From: an uncultured Sphingomonadales bacterium
GTDB taxonomy: Bacteria; Pseudomonadota; Alphaproteobacteria; Sphingomonadales; Sphingomonadaceae
Direction of reading: 5' to 3'
Length of the DNA: 19,389 nucleotides
Assembly (NCBI GenBank): GCA_903868655.1
Contig: CAIPWG010000362.1
Location: 1-19,389 of the forward strand
Of this stretch, positions 1 to 7,535 are shown piece by piece. Positions within the stretch are counted from its first letter, which is position 1; each line of letters opens with the position of its first letter. The notes under the pieces are model-generated. The model had not been told where the DNA came from and ran no database searches. It worked only from the letters and a program-made list of their open reading frames with translations. The position numbers and the translations under genes are program-made.

Positions 1-1031
1 CCCGAAAGCGCTGCGGGGAACTTTGGTTTCAGCAACGATCCATCGGGAATGCGCACATCGATCAGATCGTAGAACCCGTCATTGAACAGGATCTGCGGAT
101 CAAATACCATGATCATGTAGATGCCAAAGAACATCTTGAACATGTTTTCATTCAGATAAAAGTTGATCGAGGCGTTCGATTGCGGATCGGTGCCATCGAA
201 ATCGAGGATTACCTTTTCGCCTTCGCGACGCATGGTGCAGCGGATACGATACGGGCCCGCGCCCATGCCATCGTCGCAGATATAGTCCTCAAAACTGACA
301 GGCTCTTCGGCGATGGCCATGCCGATCAGCGCTTTCATCGCGCGGTGGTTACGTGCCAGAAGCTCTTGCGTGGCGGAAAAATAAACATCGTCGCCAAAGC
401 GTTCGGCCATTTCGATCACGCGGCGAGCGGCCACCCGGCAACTGGCGATCAGCGCGTTGAGATCGGCCTGGCACCAGTCTGGCTTGCGCGTCTGGTGCAG
501 TACCAGTTTCAGCAGGTCTTCGTTGAAAGTGCCCTTTTTCCAAAGCTTGACCGGCGGGATGCGCACGCCTTCTTCAAAAATTGAATGGGCGTTGATCGGC
601 ATCGACCCGACCACTTTGCCGCCGATATCGCTTTGGTGCCCAAACATCGAGGTATAGCCGATCAGCCGACCTTCCTTGAATACCGGCAACAGCACCAGCC
701 AGTCGTTGGAATGGCTGATCGCGCCATCCACCGAATAGGGGTCCGACAGAAAAATCAGGTCGCCATCTTCGAGTGTTCCGTCGAAATTTCGCAAGAAACC
801 TTCGATGAAGCTGCCGAACTGGCCGACGATCATCTTGCCCGTACGATCGGCAATCATCGGAAAGGCATCGCCTTGTTCCCGGATGCCCGGCGACATGGCC
901 GTGCGCACCAATGTCGCGTCCATCTCTATGCGCGCGTTGCGTAGCGCGTTTTCGATGATGTCGAGCGTGACCGGGTCGATCGCGACGCGGTTGAACGGGG
1001 TGTCATTGGTCTGGAGAATGGTTGCTGGCAT
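1..1031 (-). CDS. hyuB: HyuB-type hydantoinase / oxoprolinase subunit B (N-methylhydantoinase B family), C-terminus off the window
   Basis: The reverse strand is open from an ATG at 1031 to the left edge, giving 343 codons. Family members usually have about 520-600 residues, so the C-terminal part lies outside the window. The N-terminus reads MPATILQTNDTPFNRVAIDP, followed by features typical of the HyuB family: VTLDIIENAL, FLSDPYSVDGAISHSND, GHQSDIGGKVVGSMP and EGVRIPPVKLW. AAGGA precedes the ATG, and the gene starts 13 bp after the hyuA stop, so the two are clearly co-transcribed. HyuB proteins pair with HyuA in ATP-dependent opening of hydantoins or 5-oxoproline, and related pairs form acetone and acetophenone carboxylases. 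The subfamily, and so the substrate, cannot be assigned from sequence alone. The family call is secure; the reaction is not. Confidence 0.93.
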   Translation of the reverse strand, partial: MPATILQTNDTPFNRVAIDPVTLDIIENALRNARIEMDATLVRTAMSPGIREQGDAFPMIADRTGKMIVGQFGSFIEGFLRNFDGTLEDGDLIFLSDPYSVDGAISHSNDWLVLLPVFKEGRLIGYTSMFGHQSDIGGKVVGSMPINAHSIFEEGVRIPPVKLWKKGTFNEDLLKLVLHQTRKPDWCQADLNALIASCRVAARRVIEMAERFGDDVYFSATQELLARNHRAMKALIGMAIAEEPVSFEDYICDDGMGAGPYRIRCTMRREGEKVILDFDGTDPQSNASINFYLNENMFKMFFGIYMIMVFDPQILFNDGFYDLIDVRIPDGSLLKPKFPAALS

Positions 1032-1044
1032 GGTCGGGGTTCCT

Positions 1045-3093
1045 TCAGGCCGGCTGGATCAGGATGTTGCCGCAATGGTCAACAGTGGCAACGCATCCGG
1101 TTTCGATCAGGGTGGTAGAATCCATTTCGCACACAATGGCTGGGCCGGGGATCACATCGCCTGCGCGCAATTTGGCACGATCATAAATGGCACCGGTCTG
1201 TTCGCGCCCATCCATCCACATCACGTGTTCGCGCATGAATGCCGCTGCCGGATTGCCATCGCCTCGGGGAATTTCGGGCGCGGGCAAGTCCGGCACTTGT
1301 CCCAGCGCTACGGCACGCAGATTGACGATCTCGTGCGGGGTTTCCATGTTGAACGTGAACAGCCGCAAGTGCTCGGCATCAAACCGTGTCAGAATCCCGG
1401 CCACACCATCGCGGCGCAGATCTTCGGGGGTGATGGTCAACGGCACTTCGAACGCCTGACCCGCATAGCGCACGTCGACTTCAAACAGGCTCGATACTTC
1501 GTCTGCTGATACGCCGTCGGCGATCAATTCGGCACGCGTCTGGGTGGCCATATCGTCGAGGATGGCGATCAGGTCGTCCGCGCTGGTCTGTGCGGCCAGT
1601 CGCGAAAAGCTGCGTGCGGTTTCGGTGCGCATGCGGGTGGTGGCGTCGCCCAAAGCACAAAGCACGCCCGGTGAGACCGGTGAAATCGCGGGCCAGCTGC
1701 CCATCAGGCGCGCCACCGCATTAACATGCAACGGTCCCGCACCGCCAAAGCCCATCAGCGCAAAGTCACGTGGGTCATAACCCTGCTGCACCGAAATCAT
1801 CCGCAGGGCGCCAAACATGTTTTCATTGACGATGTCGATGATCCCGCGTGCCGCTTCCATCAGGCCGATGCCCAGCCTGTCGGCTATGGTCTGCACCGCG
1901 GCACGTGCGCCGTCACGGTCCAGCCTGAACGTGCCACCCAACAGGTTTTCGGGCAGATAGCCGAGCACGACGTTGGCATCGGTCACTGTCGGCGCCTCGC
2001 CACCTTTGCCATAAGCAACCGGGCCGGGCACGGCGCCCGCCGATTGCGGACCGACGCGCAAGGCCCCGGTCAATTCGGGAACATATGCGATCGACCCGCC
2101 GCCCGCACCAACGGTCTTCACATCCAGCGCAGAGGCGCGCACCGACAAGTGGCCCACTTCGGTGGTGCGTTGGCGGCGTGGCTCAAGATTTTCGATCAGC
2201 GCAACATCGGTGGAGGTGCCGCCCACATCCAGGGTCATGATATTGCGGATGCCGGCATTGCGACCGACCCAGATCGCGCCTGTGACACCACCCGCCGGGC
2301 CAGACATCAGGATGTTGACCGGCTGGGTTTCGGCCTTGTGCGCGCTCATCAGCCCGCCATCGGAGCGCAGCAGCGACAGGTTCCCCGCCATACCTGCCTC
2401 GGCCAGCCGGGTGCGCAGATTGGCGACATATTTGCCGACGATCGGCCGTACGGCCGCGTTGGCCACAGTGGTCAGCGTGCGCTCGTATTCCTGCATTTCG
2501 GGCAAGACTTCGTGGCTGAGCGATACCGGCGCGTCGGGGATCACCTCGCGCGCGATTTCACCGATACGTGCCTCGTGCGCGCCATTGGCGTAGGCGTTGA
2601 TCAGGCTGACTGTAACCGCTTCAACCCCGGCAGCTTTCAGCAGTCCCAATTGATGGCGCACATCCGCCTCATCGAGCGGGCGGATTTCGGCACCGTCTGC
2701 GCCAATCCGGCCCTTGACCGTAACCGTATGTTCCAATGCGGCCAGTGGCTGCGGCTTTGGCCAGATGATCCAGCCCGCCAGCCCGCCAGGCACGAAGCTG
2801 CGCGCGATCTGCATGATATGCCGATAGCCTTCGGTGGTGATCAGGCCGACCCGCGCACCCTTGCCCTCCAGCACAGCGTTGGTGGCGACGGTTGTGCCGT
2901 GCAGGAATGTCTCGATCGCATGATGCGCTATGCCTGCAGCATCGCAAATTGCGGTCACCCCGTTAAGAATGCCGACCGAGCTGTCGTGCGGGGTGGACGG
3001 CGTTTTGTGACGCCAGAATGCGCCCGTACCGGTTTCCAACAGCAGCAGATCGGTGAACGTGCCGCCGACATCAACGCCCAATCGATAACCCAT
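1045..3093 (-). CDS. hyuA: HyuA-type hydantoinase / oxoprolinase subunit A (N-methylhydantoinase A family)
   Basis: This 682-residue protein has the usual length of a HyuA subunit. It has the actin/ASKHA-like fold signatures of the family. A first phosphate-binding motif DVGGTFTD is at residues 8-15, followed by LHGTTVATNAVLEG. SGPAGGVTGA and a second phosphate motif LDVGGTSTD (Asp289) follow in the middle, and GFGGAGPLH comes later. HyuA subunits phosphorylate a carbonyl or lactam oxygen with ATP, and the HyuB partner completes hydrolysis or carboxylation. The gene sits between the HMG-CoA-lyase-like gene (48 bp upstream) and hyuB (13 bp downstream) on the same strand. A GGGGG stretch about 7 nt before the ATG is the likely ribosome site. 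The enzyme could be a hydantoinase, a 5-oxoprolinase or a ketone-carboxylase subunit. The neighbouring lyase argues for acyl-CoA chemistry nearby but does not settle this. Confidence 0.94.
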   Translation of the reverse strand: MGYRLGVDVGGTFTDLLLLETGTGAFWRHKTPSTPHDSSVGILNGVTAICDAAGIAHHAIETFLHGTTVATNAVLEGKGARVGLITTEGYRHIMQIARSFVPGGLAGWIIWPKPQPLAALEHTVTVKGRIGADGAEIRPLDEADVRHQLGLLKAAGVEAVTVSLINAYANGAHEARIGEIAREVIPDAPVSLSHEVLPEMQEYERTLTTVANAAVRPIVGKYVANLRTRLAEAGMAGNLSLLRSDGGLMSAHKAETQPVNILMSGPAGGVTGAIWVGRNAGIRNIMTLDVGGTSTDVALIENLEPRRQRTTEVGHLSVRASALDVKTVGAGGGSIAYVPELTGALRVGPQSAGAVPGPVAYGKGGEAPTVTDANVVLGYLPENLLGGTFRLDRDGARAAVQTIADRLGIGLMEAARGIIDIVNENMFGALRMISVQQGYDPRDFALMGFGGAGPLHVNAVARLMGSWPAISPVSPGVLCALGDATTRMRTETARSFSRLAAQTSADDLIAILDDMATQTRAELIADGVSADEVSSLFEVDVRYAGQAFEVPLTITPEDLRRDGVAGILTRFDAEHLRLFTFNMETPHEIVNLRAVALGQVPDLPAPEIPRGDGNPAAAFMREHVMWMDGREQTGAIYDRAKLRAGDVIPGPAIVCEMDSTTLIETGCVATVDHCGNILIQPA

Positions 3094-3115
3094 GCTTAAC
3101 CCCCAGAAATGAAGA

Positions 3116-3138
3116 CATTTGCGGTCAGGACCGCCAAT
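3116..3138. other. Intergenic inverted repeat between the lyase gene and hyuA
   Basis: The 48-bp gap between the lyase stop and the hyuA start contains GCGGTC-AG-GACCGC (3121-3134). Complementarity extends outward to TT/AA with one mismatch. In the leftward transcript it could form a short hairpin. No U-run follows, so it may be an mRNA processing or attenuation element, or chance. It lies inside the presumed operon. Confidence 0.3.
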
Positions 3139-3141
3139 TGA

Positions 3142-4050
3142 TTATGACAGTTTCGGAAAAACGGGTGCGCGCGCCACCATGCCGGGCAACGTCCGGCCCA
3201 TCAGTGTGCCAAGCCAGTGATTGGTTTCGACCAATTGGCCAAGGTCGATTCCGGTTTGAAATCCTGCGCGTTCGAGCATGTATACGACATCTTCGGTCGC
3301 CACATTGCCCGACGCGCCCGGTGCAAATGGGCAGCCGCCGAGACCGCCAATCGCAGCATCAATCGTGCGCGCGCCCGCCGCCACCGCAGCCCAGACATTG
3401 GCGAGGCCCGTGCCGCGCGTATTGTGAAAATGCACCCTTACCGGGATAGGCCCAACAAGGTCCCGCACCCGGCGTACCAGTCGATCGACATGCGCAGGGT
3501 TGGCGACACCAATCGTATCAGCCAGTCCGATCTCGACCGGACCGGCCTCTGCCAAAGACTCGACCATGGCGAGCACGCGTTCTTCAGCCACTTCGCCTTC
3601 GAACGGGCACCCAAACGCTGCGGCAATTGTCACCTGGCCGGTCTTGCCAGCGGTTTGCGCCATAGCAATGATGGCGCGCGCTGCATCGACCGAACCATCG
3701 CTGGTCTGGTTCTGATTGGCCATCGCAAACGTATCGGTGGCAACCACGACCGCGCCGAGTTGATCGATCCTGCCGGTGGCGAGGGCGCGTTCGGCGCCGC
3801 GCTGGTTCATTACCAATCCAACGTACGTCACGTCATCATGATGCGGCAACCGTGCAGCGACTTCATCGGCATCGGCCATCTGTGGCACAGCGCGGGGATT
3901 GACGAAACTCGTTGCCTCGATCCTGCGCGCACCAGCCGCAATGGCCCGCGCGATCAGCGAGACCTTTTCGTCGGTGGCGATGACGGTCTTCTCGTTCTGC
4001 AATCCGTCGCGCGGTGCGACTTCCAGAATTTCCACCGAATTTGTATACAT
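3142..4050 (-). CDS. Hydroxymethylglutaryl-CoA lyase-like enzyme (DRE-TIM metallolyase family)
   Basis: The 302-residue product has the length and motifs of the HMG-CoA lyase family, which cleaves tertiary 3-hydroxyacyl-CoAs to acetyl-CoA and a keto product. Visible motifs are VAPRDGLQNEK (Asp15, metal ligand), SFVNPRAVPQMAD, AFGCPFEG, LADTIGVANP, VHFHNTRGTGLAN (His207 and His209, metal ligands) and GLGGCPFAPGASGN (catalytic-type Cys240, metal-ligand-type Asn249). The start is taken at 4050 because its ATG overlaps the regulator's stop as TAATG. The open frame continues upstream only as a shadow of the regulator gene. The canonical HCHD segment is HFHN here, so the substrate may differ from HMG-CoA. 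It could serve leucine or isoprenoid catabolism, or a pathway specific to this cluster. The family is sure; the substrate is not. Confidence 0.92.
   Translation of the reverse strand: MYTNSVEILEVAPRDGLQNEKTVIATDEKVSLIARAIAAGARRIEATSFVNPRAVPQMADADEVAARLPHHDDVTYVGLVMNQRGAERALATGRIDQLGAVVVATDTFAMANQNQTSDGSVDAARAIIAMAQTAGKTGQVTIAAAFGCPFEGEVAEERVLAMVESLAEAGPVEIGLADTIGVANPAHVDRLVRRVRDLVGPIPVRVHFHNTRGTGLANVWAAVAAGARTIDAAIGGLGGCPFAPGASGNVATEDVVYMLERAGFQTGIDLGQLVETNHWLGTLMGRTLPGMVARAPVFPKLS
4041..4050. promoter_or_regulatory. Second GntR-operator-like core over the lyase start codon
   Basis: TTGTATACAT matches nine of ten bases of the core TTGTATACAA found in the divergent promoter region, and contains the 8-bp palindrome TGTATACA (4042-4049). 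It lies exactly at the junction of the regulator and lyase genes and includes the lyase start codon. It may be an auxiliary site allowing looping with the main operator about 740 bp away. Alternatively the match may be forced by coding, since the bases also encode the lyase N-terminus. This is inference. Confidence 0.35.
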
Positions 4051-4748
4051 TATGCCAGAGCCTCCTGCGCCGGGGCCATGATTGTGGTGGCGGCGCTTTT
4101 GCCGGCCATGCCCCGATGGGCATCGGCATAAGCGTGATAGGCGCGCAAAATGTGGCTCGACATGATCGCTTCTGCCCAAGCGCCATCGCCGCGGGCAAAA
4201 GCGGCGATCAATTCTTCGTGTTCGGACCATGACCGGTGCAGGGCATCCGGGCCGTAATGGTGCGCGGTGCGCCACACGACGGGCTGTTCGACCAGCGCGC
4301 CGAGTTGCGCCACCAGCCTGCGGGAACCCGCGGCTTCGAGGATTGCCGCGTGGAACACGCGGTTACCTTCAAGAAACGCCGTAACATCGGGCTTTGACTG
4401 CGTGATCGCTTGGGCAATCTGGGCATTGGCGGCGCGCAGCCCGGCCAGCGAATCAGGGGTCATGCGTTCAGCGGCCCGGCGTGCGGCATAGGCCTCTAGC
4501 ATGGCGCGCAGATCAAACGCTTCGCGCACATCGTGCAGTGACCATTCGGGCACATAGCTGCGCTGCGTGTCGGTCCGTGCGACCAGCATATCGACTTCGA
4601 GGCGGCGCAGTGCCTCGCGCACCGGGGTGCGCGAAACGCCGCACCTTTCGGCCAGAGCTTCTTCGCCCAACGCGGTCCCGGCTGGCAATTCGCCCGCGAG
4701 GATCATGTTGCGGATCGCCGAGTAGGCCCTGTCAGAGGCGCGAGACAT
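4050..4748 (-). CDS. GntR-family transcriptional regulator, FadR/FCD subfamily
   Basis: The 232-residue protein has an N-terminal winged helix-turn-helix of GntR type (residues about 6-66, including GVSRTPVREALRRLE at 37-51). The C-terminal all-helical FCD domain has the usual histidine ligands: FH at 131-132, EHEEL with His176, and SSHIL with His198. FCD domains often bind a metal and an organic-acid effector. The ATG at 4748 is chosen because GGGAG lies 6 nt upstream; a longer frame to 4808 would run through the promoter and operator. The stop overlaps the lyase start (TAATG), implying translational coupling. The palindrome ATTGTATACAAT just upstream is the likely operator. The protein probably represses the catabolic operon and the divergent TonB receptor and is relieved by a pathway intermediate. 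Confidence 0.93.
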   Translation of the reverse strand: MSRASDRAYSAIRNMILAGELPAGTALGEEALAERCGVSRTPVREALRRLEVDMLVARTDTQRSYVPEWSLHDVREAFDLRAMLEAYAARRAAERMTPDSLAGLRAANAQIAQAITQSKPDVTAFLEGNRVFHAAILEAAGSRRLVAQLGALVEQPVVWRTAHHYGPDALHRSWSEHEELIAAFARGDGAWAEAIMSSHILRAYHAYADAHRGMAGKSAATTIMAPAQEALA

Positions 4749-4765
4749 GATTTCTCCCAAGGAGC

Positions 4766-4793
4766 TTGACCTGCAGCAATTGTATACAATAAT
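4766..4793 (+). promoter_or_regulatory. Candidate promoter for the TonB-receptor gene
   Basis: TTGACC (4766-4771) and AATAAT (4788-4793) are separated by 16 bp, close to a sigma-70-type promoter. The operator palindrome fills the spacer. The receptor start codon is about 130 bp downstream. The assignment is by consensus only. Confidence 0.4.
4779..4790. promoter_or_regulatory. Palindromic operator ATTGTATACAAT, probable GntR-regulator binding site
   Basis: This perfect 12-bp inverted repeat sits between the divergent regulator and TonB-receptor genes. The core resembles TnGTnnnACnA-type sites of FadR/VanR-like GntR regulators. It lies inside the spacer of a rightward promoter candidate and overlaps the -10 of a leftward one. 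Binding there would block both. Confidence 0.7.
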
Positions 4794-4808
4794 CGTAACC
4801 CACGGCAA
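4781..4808 (-). promoter_or_regulatory. Candidate promoter for the gntR-lyase-hyuAB operon
   Basis: Read on the minus strand, TTGCCG (4808-4803) and TATACA (4786-4781) are 16 bp apart. The -10 candidate lies within the palindromic operator, so the regulator would control its own transcription. The boxes are only moderate matches (4 of 6 each). Confidence 0.35.
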
Positions 4809-4919
4809 GCTTCGATCGCCCGGTCGCCAAAGTCAGGATTTTTGGCCGGGAGGATCGCACACACTGTTGCCACCGAGGGGGTGGGTTTGCCGCGCATGGG
4901 TTCAAAGGGGAGTCAAGCG

Positions 4920-7436
4920 ATGCGAATTTCACCGTGGCTTCAGACGTCGTGTCTGACTTTAACCGTTGGTCTGACGATGGTGGCTCTGCCGGCGTTGGCC
5001 GATGAAGCGCCCGCGGCAAAGCCGGGCGAAGACATTATCGTAACTGCGCGGCGGCAGAACGAGCGGCTGCAGGATGTGCCAGCTTCGGTTTCGGTGCTCA
5101 CTGCAGCGGCACTGGCCAACACCGGGGCCAAGCGCGCAGAAGATTTCACCCAGTTGACCCCCGGCGTGACAATCGTGACGGGAACGGCCGAAGCGGGTGA
5201 CACCCAGATCAACATTCGCGGGATGAACGGCGCGCGCGATGCCGAAAGCTCGGTGGCGCTGGTAGTTGACGGCATTCTCAAGACCAATGTGGCCGATCTC
5301 AATCAGGATCAGGGTACGATCAACCAGGTCGAAATCCTGAAAGGTCCGCAAGGCGCGCTCTATGGGCGGAACGCTGCCGCCGGGGCGATTGTCGTGCAAA
5401 CCATCAAACCGACTGATGTGGCCACCGCTGCAATCGATGCGTCTTATGGCATGTACAACACAATCGATGCCAAGGCCCATGTTGCAGGTCCGCTGACCGA
5501 TCGGATCGGCTATGTCGTATCCGCCTCGTATTACAAGACCGATGGATTCTATCACAATGAATTCACGGGTAATTCCAAGACCGTTGATGAAAAGAAAAAC
5601 TGGTCGGTCGATGGCCGTCTCGTCTACGGCAAGGGCACCGATACGCAGCTTGATTTCAAAATGCGTTATGCCGAATTCCACGGGGCCTCGTTGCCCTTCA
5701 ACGCTGCATTCGCCCTGCCGCTGTTCGCCGGTGTGAACCCCGCGTTCAACGAAGACGTCAATCAGCACCCGTTTCATTTTTACAGCAATATCAAACCCAG
5801 CAACGACCAGTACAGCTTTGACACGTCGCTCAAACTGGACCAGCGGTTGACCGACCAGATGAAATTGGTGGGTTGGGTCAGTTTTTCGAATGTTGATCAA
5901 AGCCTGATTGCTGACGGCACTTCGGCGGACTTTGCCCGGTTCCTGAGCGCAGCCAACCCGGCAGCGCAGCCCGCAGTCAATGCGTGCTTTGCTTCGACCG
6001 CAGCCTTGACCGGGTACAAGGTCAACCAGCCCGGATTTGTGGGCGCCACGCCGGTGCCGTTTCTGTTTGCGCCAACCACTGGATCGACATTCGGTCCCTA
6101 CAGCCCGACAACGTGCGACGGTACACAGTTCCAGATCCGTCGTCAGCATGACATCAGCACCGAATGGCGTCTGGAATCGACGGGCAACGGCCCGCTCAAC
6201 TGGCGCGTTGGCGCATATTACCTGCATATCCAGCGGGCTGTCGGGGTGAGCCTGGGGGCTGACGAGGGGCAGGGCGTGTTGGCCAATCTTTACAATGCGC
6301 CCAACACCACCAATCCCACGACGCTGTTGGTGTCCGACAACTTCGGAACCAATGTTTTTGCGGGTTTCGGATCGTTGGAATACAAGCCTTCGCAAGAGTT
6401 TACCGCAGGTTTGGCATTGCGTTATGACAGCGAAAGCCGCAGCACCAACTCCCTCGTTCCGACCGCGACCGACCCGTTCACGGGCGGTCCGATCAATCCC
6501 GGGCAGGCGTTCGGGCCGCTCGTACCCAAAAGTGCGACCTTCAGTCAGCTTGAACCCAAGGTCACGCTCAGTTGGAAACCGGCCGACGCGGTGAATGTCT
6601 ATGGCAACTGGGGGATCGGTTTCAAATCGGGCGGGTTCAACAACCAGGGCTCTGCCGCGATCATTCAGACCAATTTCGTCACACCGCTGGGCGCCGATGT
6701 GCATATCAGCGACCAGTATAACAAGGAATGGTCAAGCGCGTTCGAAGCTGGCGTGAAAGGCAATCTGTTCGACCACATGGTGTCGTTCGATCTGGCCGGG
6801 TTCTACACCCAGGTTCACAACATGCAGTTCTTCGAATTTTTCGTCGGCAGCTTTGGCCTGTTGCGCGTCGTTTCGAATATTGATCTTGTCGATTTGAAGG
6901 GCGCGGAATTCAACTTGAACGTGAAGCCTGCAAAGGGGATCAAACTGTTCGGATCGTTCAACTACACCGACAGCCAGATCAAACGGAACAGTGCCCGACC
7001 AGAAACAGTGGGCAATGAGTCACCCTATACCGCCAAGTATACTTTGAACCTCGGTGCCGAGGGCGAACAGGCCGTTGGTGCGTCGTCCAGCGTGTTCGTG
7101 CGCGCCGATTACCGGCTGACCGGGCCCACCTGGTTCAGCACCGTGCAGAACAATACGGTGCCGACCCTGTTCTCGGGCCTTTTGCCGATTTCGGCCTTGG
7201 CACTGCCGGCAGCCGTGGGGAACGCCAACTTCAGCAAGACGCGGCGCGACGCCTTTGGCATCGTCAATCTGCGCGCCGGTCTGCATGCTGGCAGCTATAC
7301 CGTGTCGGTGTTCGCCAACAACCTGCTCGACAAGCAGTATCTGAACGAAGTGATCCCGGCGGTTGAGTTCGGCGGATCGTTCATTTCGCCGGGCAGCCGC
7401 CGGATGGTGGGCATCGAACTCGCGGCAAAATTCTGA
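4920..7436 (+). CDS. TonB-dependent outer-membrane receptor, divergent to the hyu locus
   Basis: The 838-residue product starts with a Sec signal peptide (residues 1-27, ending ALPALA). A TonB-box-like segment DIIVTARR (38-45) follows, then a plug domain with DVPASVSVL, INIRGMNG and VEILKGPQGALYGRNAAAG. The large beta-barrel ends in a strand closing on the terminal aromatic residue Phe (AAKF). The ATG at 4920 is chosen because AGGGGAG lies 7 nt upstream and the signal peptide begins there; in-frame ATGs at 4842 and 4896 are less likely. Two cysteines (Cys356 and Cys399) in a predicted surface loop may form a disulphide. The receptor imports a ligand across the outer membrane using TonB-ExbBD energy. 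Its divergent arrangement and the shared operator suggest it takes up the substrate of the hyu/lyase pathway rather than iron, but that is inference. Confidence 0.93.
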   Translation: MRISPWLQTSCLTLTVGLTMVALPALADEAPAAKPGEDIIVTARRQNERLQDVPASVSVLTAAALANTGAKRAEDFTQLTPGVTIVTGTAEAGDTQINIRGMNGARDAESSVALVVDGILKTNVADLNQDQGTINQVEILKGPQGALYGRNAAAGAIVVQTIKPTDVATAAIDASYGMYNTIDAKAHVAGPLTDRIGYVVSASYYKTDGFYHNEFTGNSKTVDEKKNWSVDGRLVYGKGTDTQLDFKMRYAEFHGASLPFNAAFALPLFAGVNPAFNEDVNQHPFHFYSNIKPSNDQYSFDTSLKLDQRLTDQMKLVGWVSFSNVDQSLIADGTSADFARFLSAANPAAQPAVNACFASTAALTGYKVNQPGFVGATPVPFLFAPTTGSTFGPYSPTTCDGTQFQIRRQHDISTEWRLESTGNGPLNWRVGAYYLHIQRAVGVSLGADEGQGVLANLYNAPNTTNPTTLLVSDNFGTNVFAGFGSLEYKPSQEFTAGLALRYDSESRSTNSLVPTATDPFTGGPINPGQAFGPLVPKSATFSQLEPKVTLSWKPADAVNVYGNWGIGFKSGGFNNQGSAAIIQTNFVTPLGADVHISDQYNKEWSSAFEAGVKGNLFDHMVSFDLAGFYTQVHNMQFFEFFVGSFGLLRVVSNIDLVDLKGAEFNLNVKPAKGIKLFGSFNYTDSQIKRNSARPETVGNESPYTAKYTLNLGAEGEQAVGASSSVFVRADYRLTGPTWFSTVQNNTVPTLFSGLLPISALALPAAVGNANFSKTRRDAFGIVNLRAGLHAGSYTVSVFANNLLDKQYLNEVIPAVEFGGSFISPGSRRMVGIELAAKF

Positions 7437-7453
7437 GCGGACACGATTGATAT

Positions 7454-7488
7454 GCCCGGAGCGGTTTTAACGGCCAACCGTTCCGGGC
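7454..7488. terminator. Hairpin between convergent genes, possible bidirectional terminator
   Basis: A 13-bp stem pairs 7454-7466 with 7476-7488 (one G-U-type mismatch) around a 9-nt loop. It sits in the 99-bp gap between the converging TonB-receptor and glycosidase genes. Neither side has a strong T-run, so intrinsic termination is probable by position but not proven. Confidence 0.5.
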
Positions 7489-7535
7489 CGATCATTGTTC
7501 TGCGCTGCCAATCGATGAACCGTTCGTGATTGCGT

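Noticed and set aside
1726..3099. Long rightward open frame opposite hyuA
   Set aside because: It mirrors the strongly supported hyuA gene, has no family motifs and reads as low-similarity, His/Arg-rich antisense sequence typical of GC-rich genomes.
4051..4275. Upstream extension of the lyase reading frame to 4275
   Set aside because: It lies wholly within the regulator gene in another frame. The TAATG junction and the family-like N-terminus fix the start at 4050.
4959..6704. Long leftward open frame opposite the first TonB receptor
   Set aside because: The sense strand encodes an obvious TonB receptor. The antisense frame has no recognisable domain or ribosome site.
7035..7044. AGTATACTT in the first TonB receptor as a further GntR site
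   Set aside because: Only the GTATAC core is shared, it is deep in coding sequence, and a 6-bp match is expected by chance. The same applies to GTATAC near 17318.
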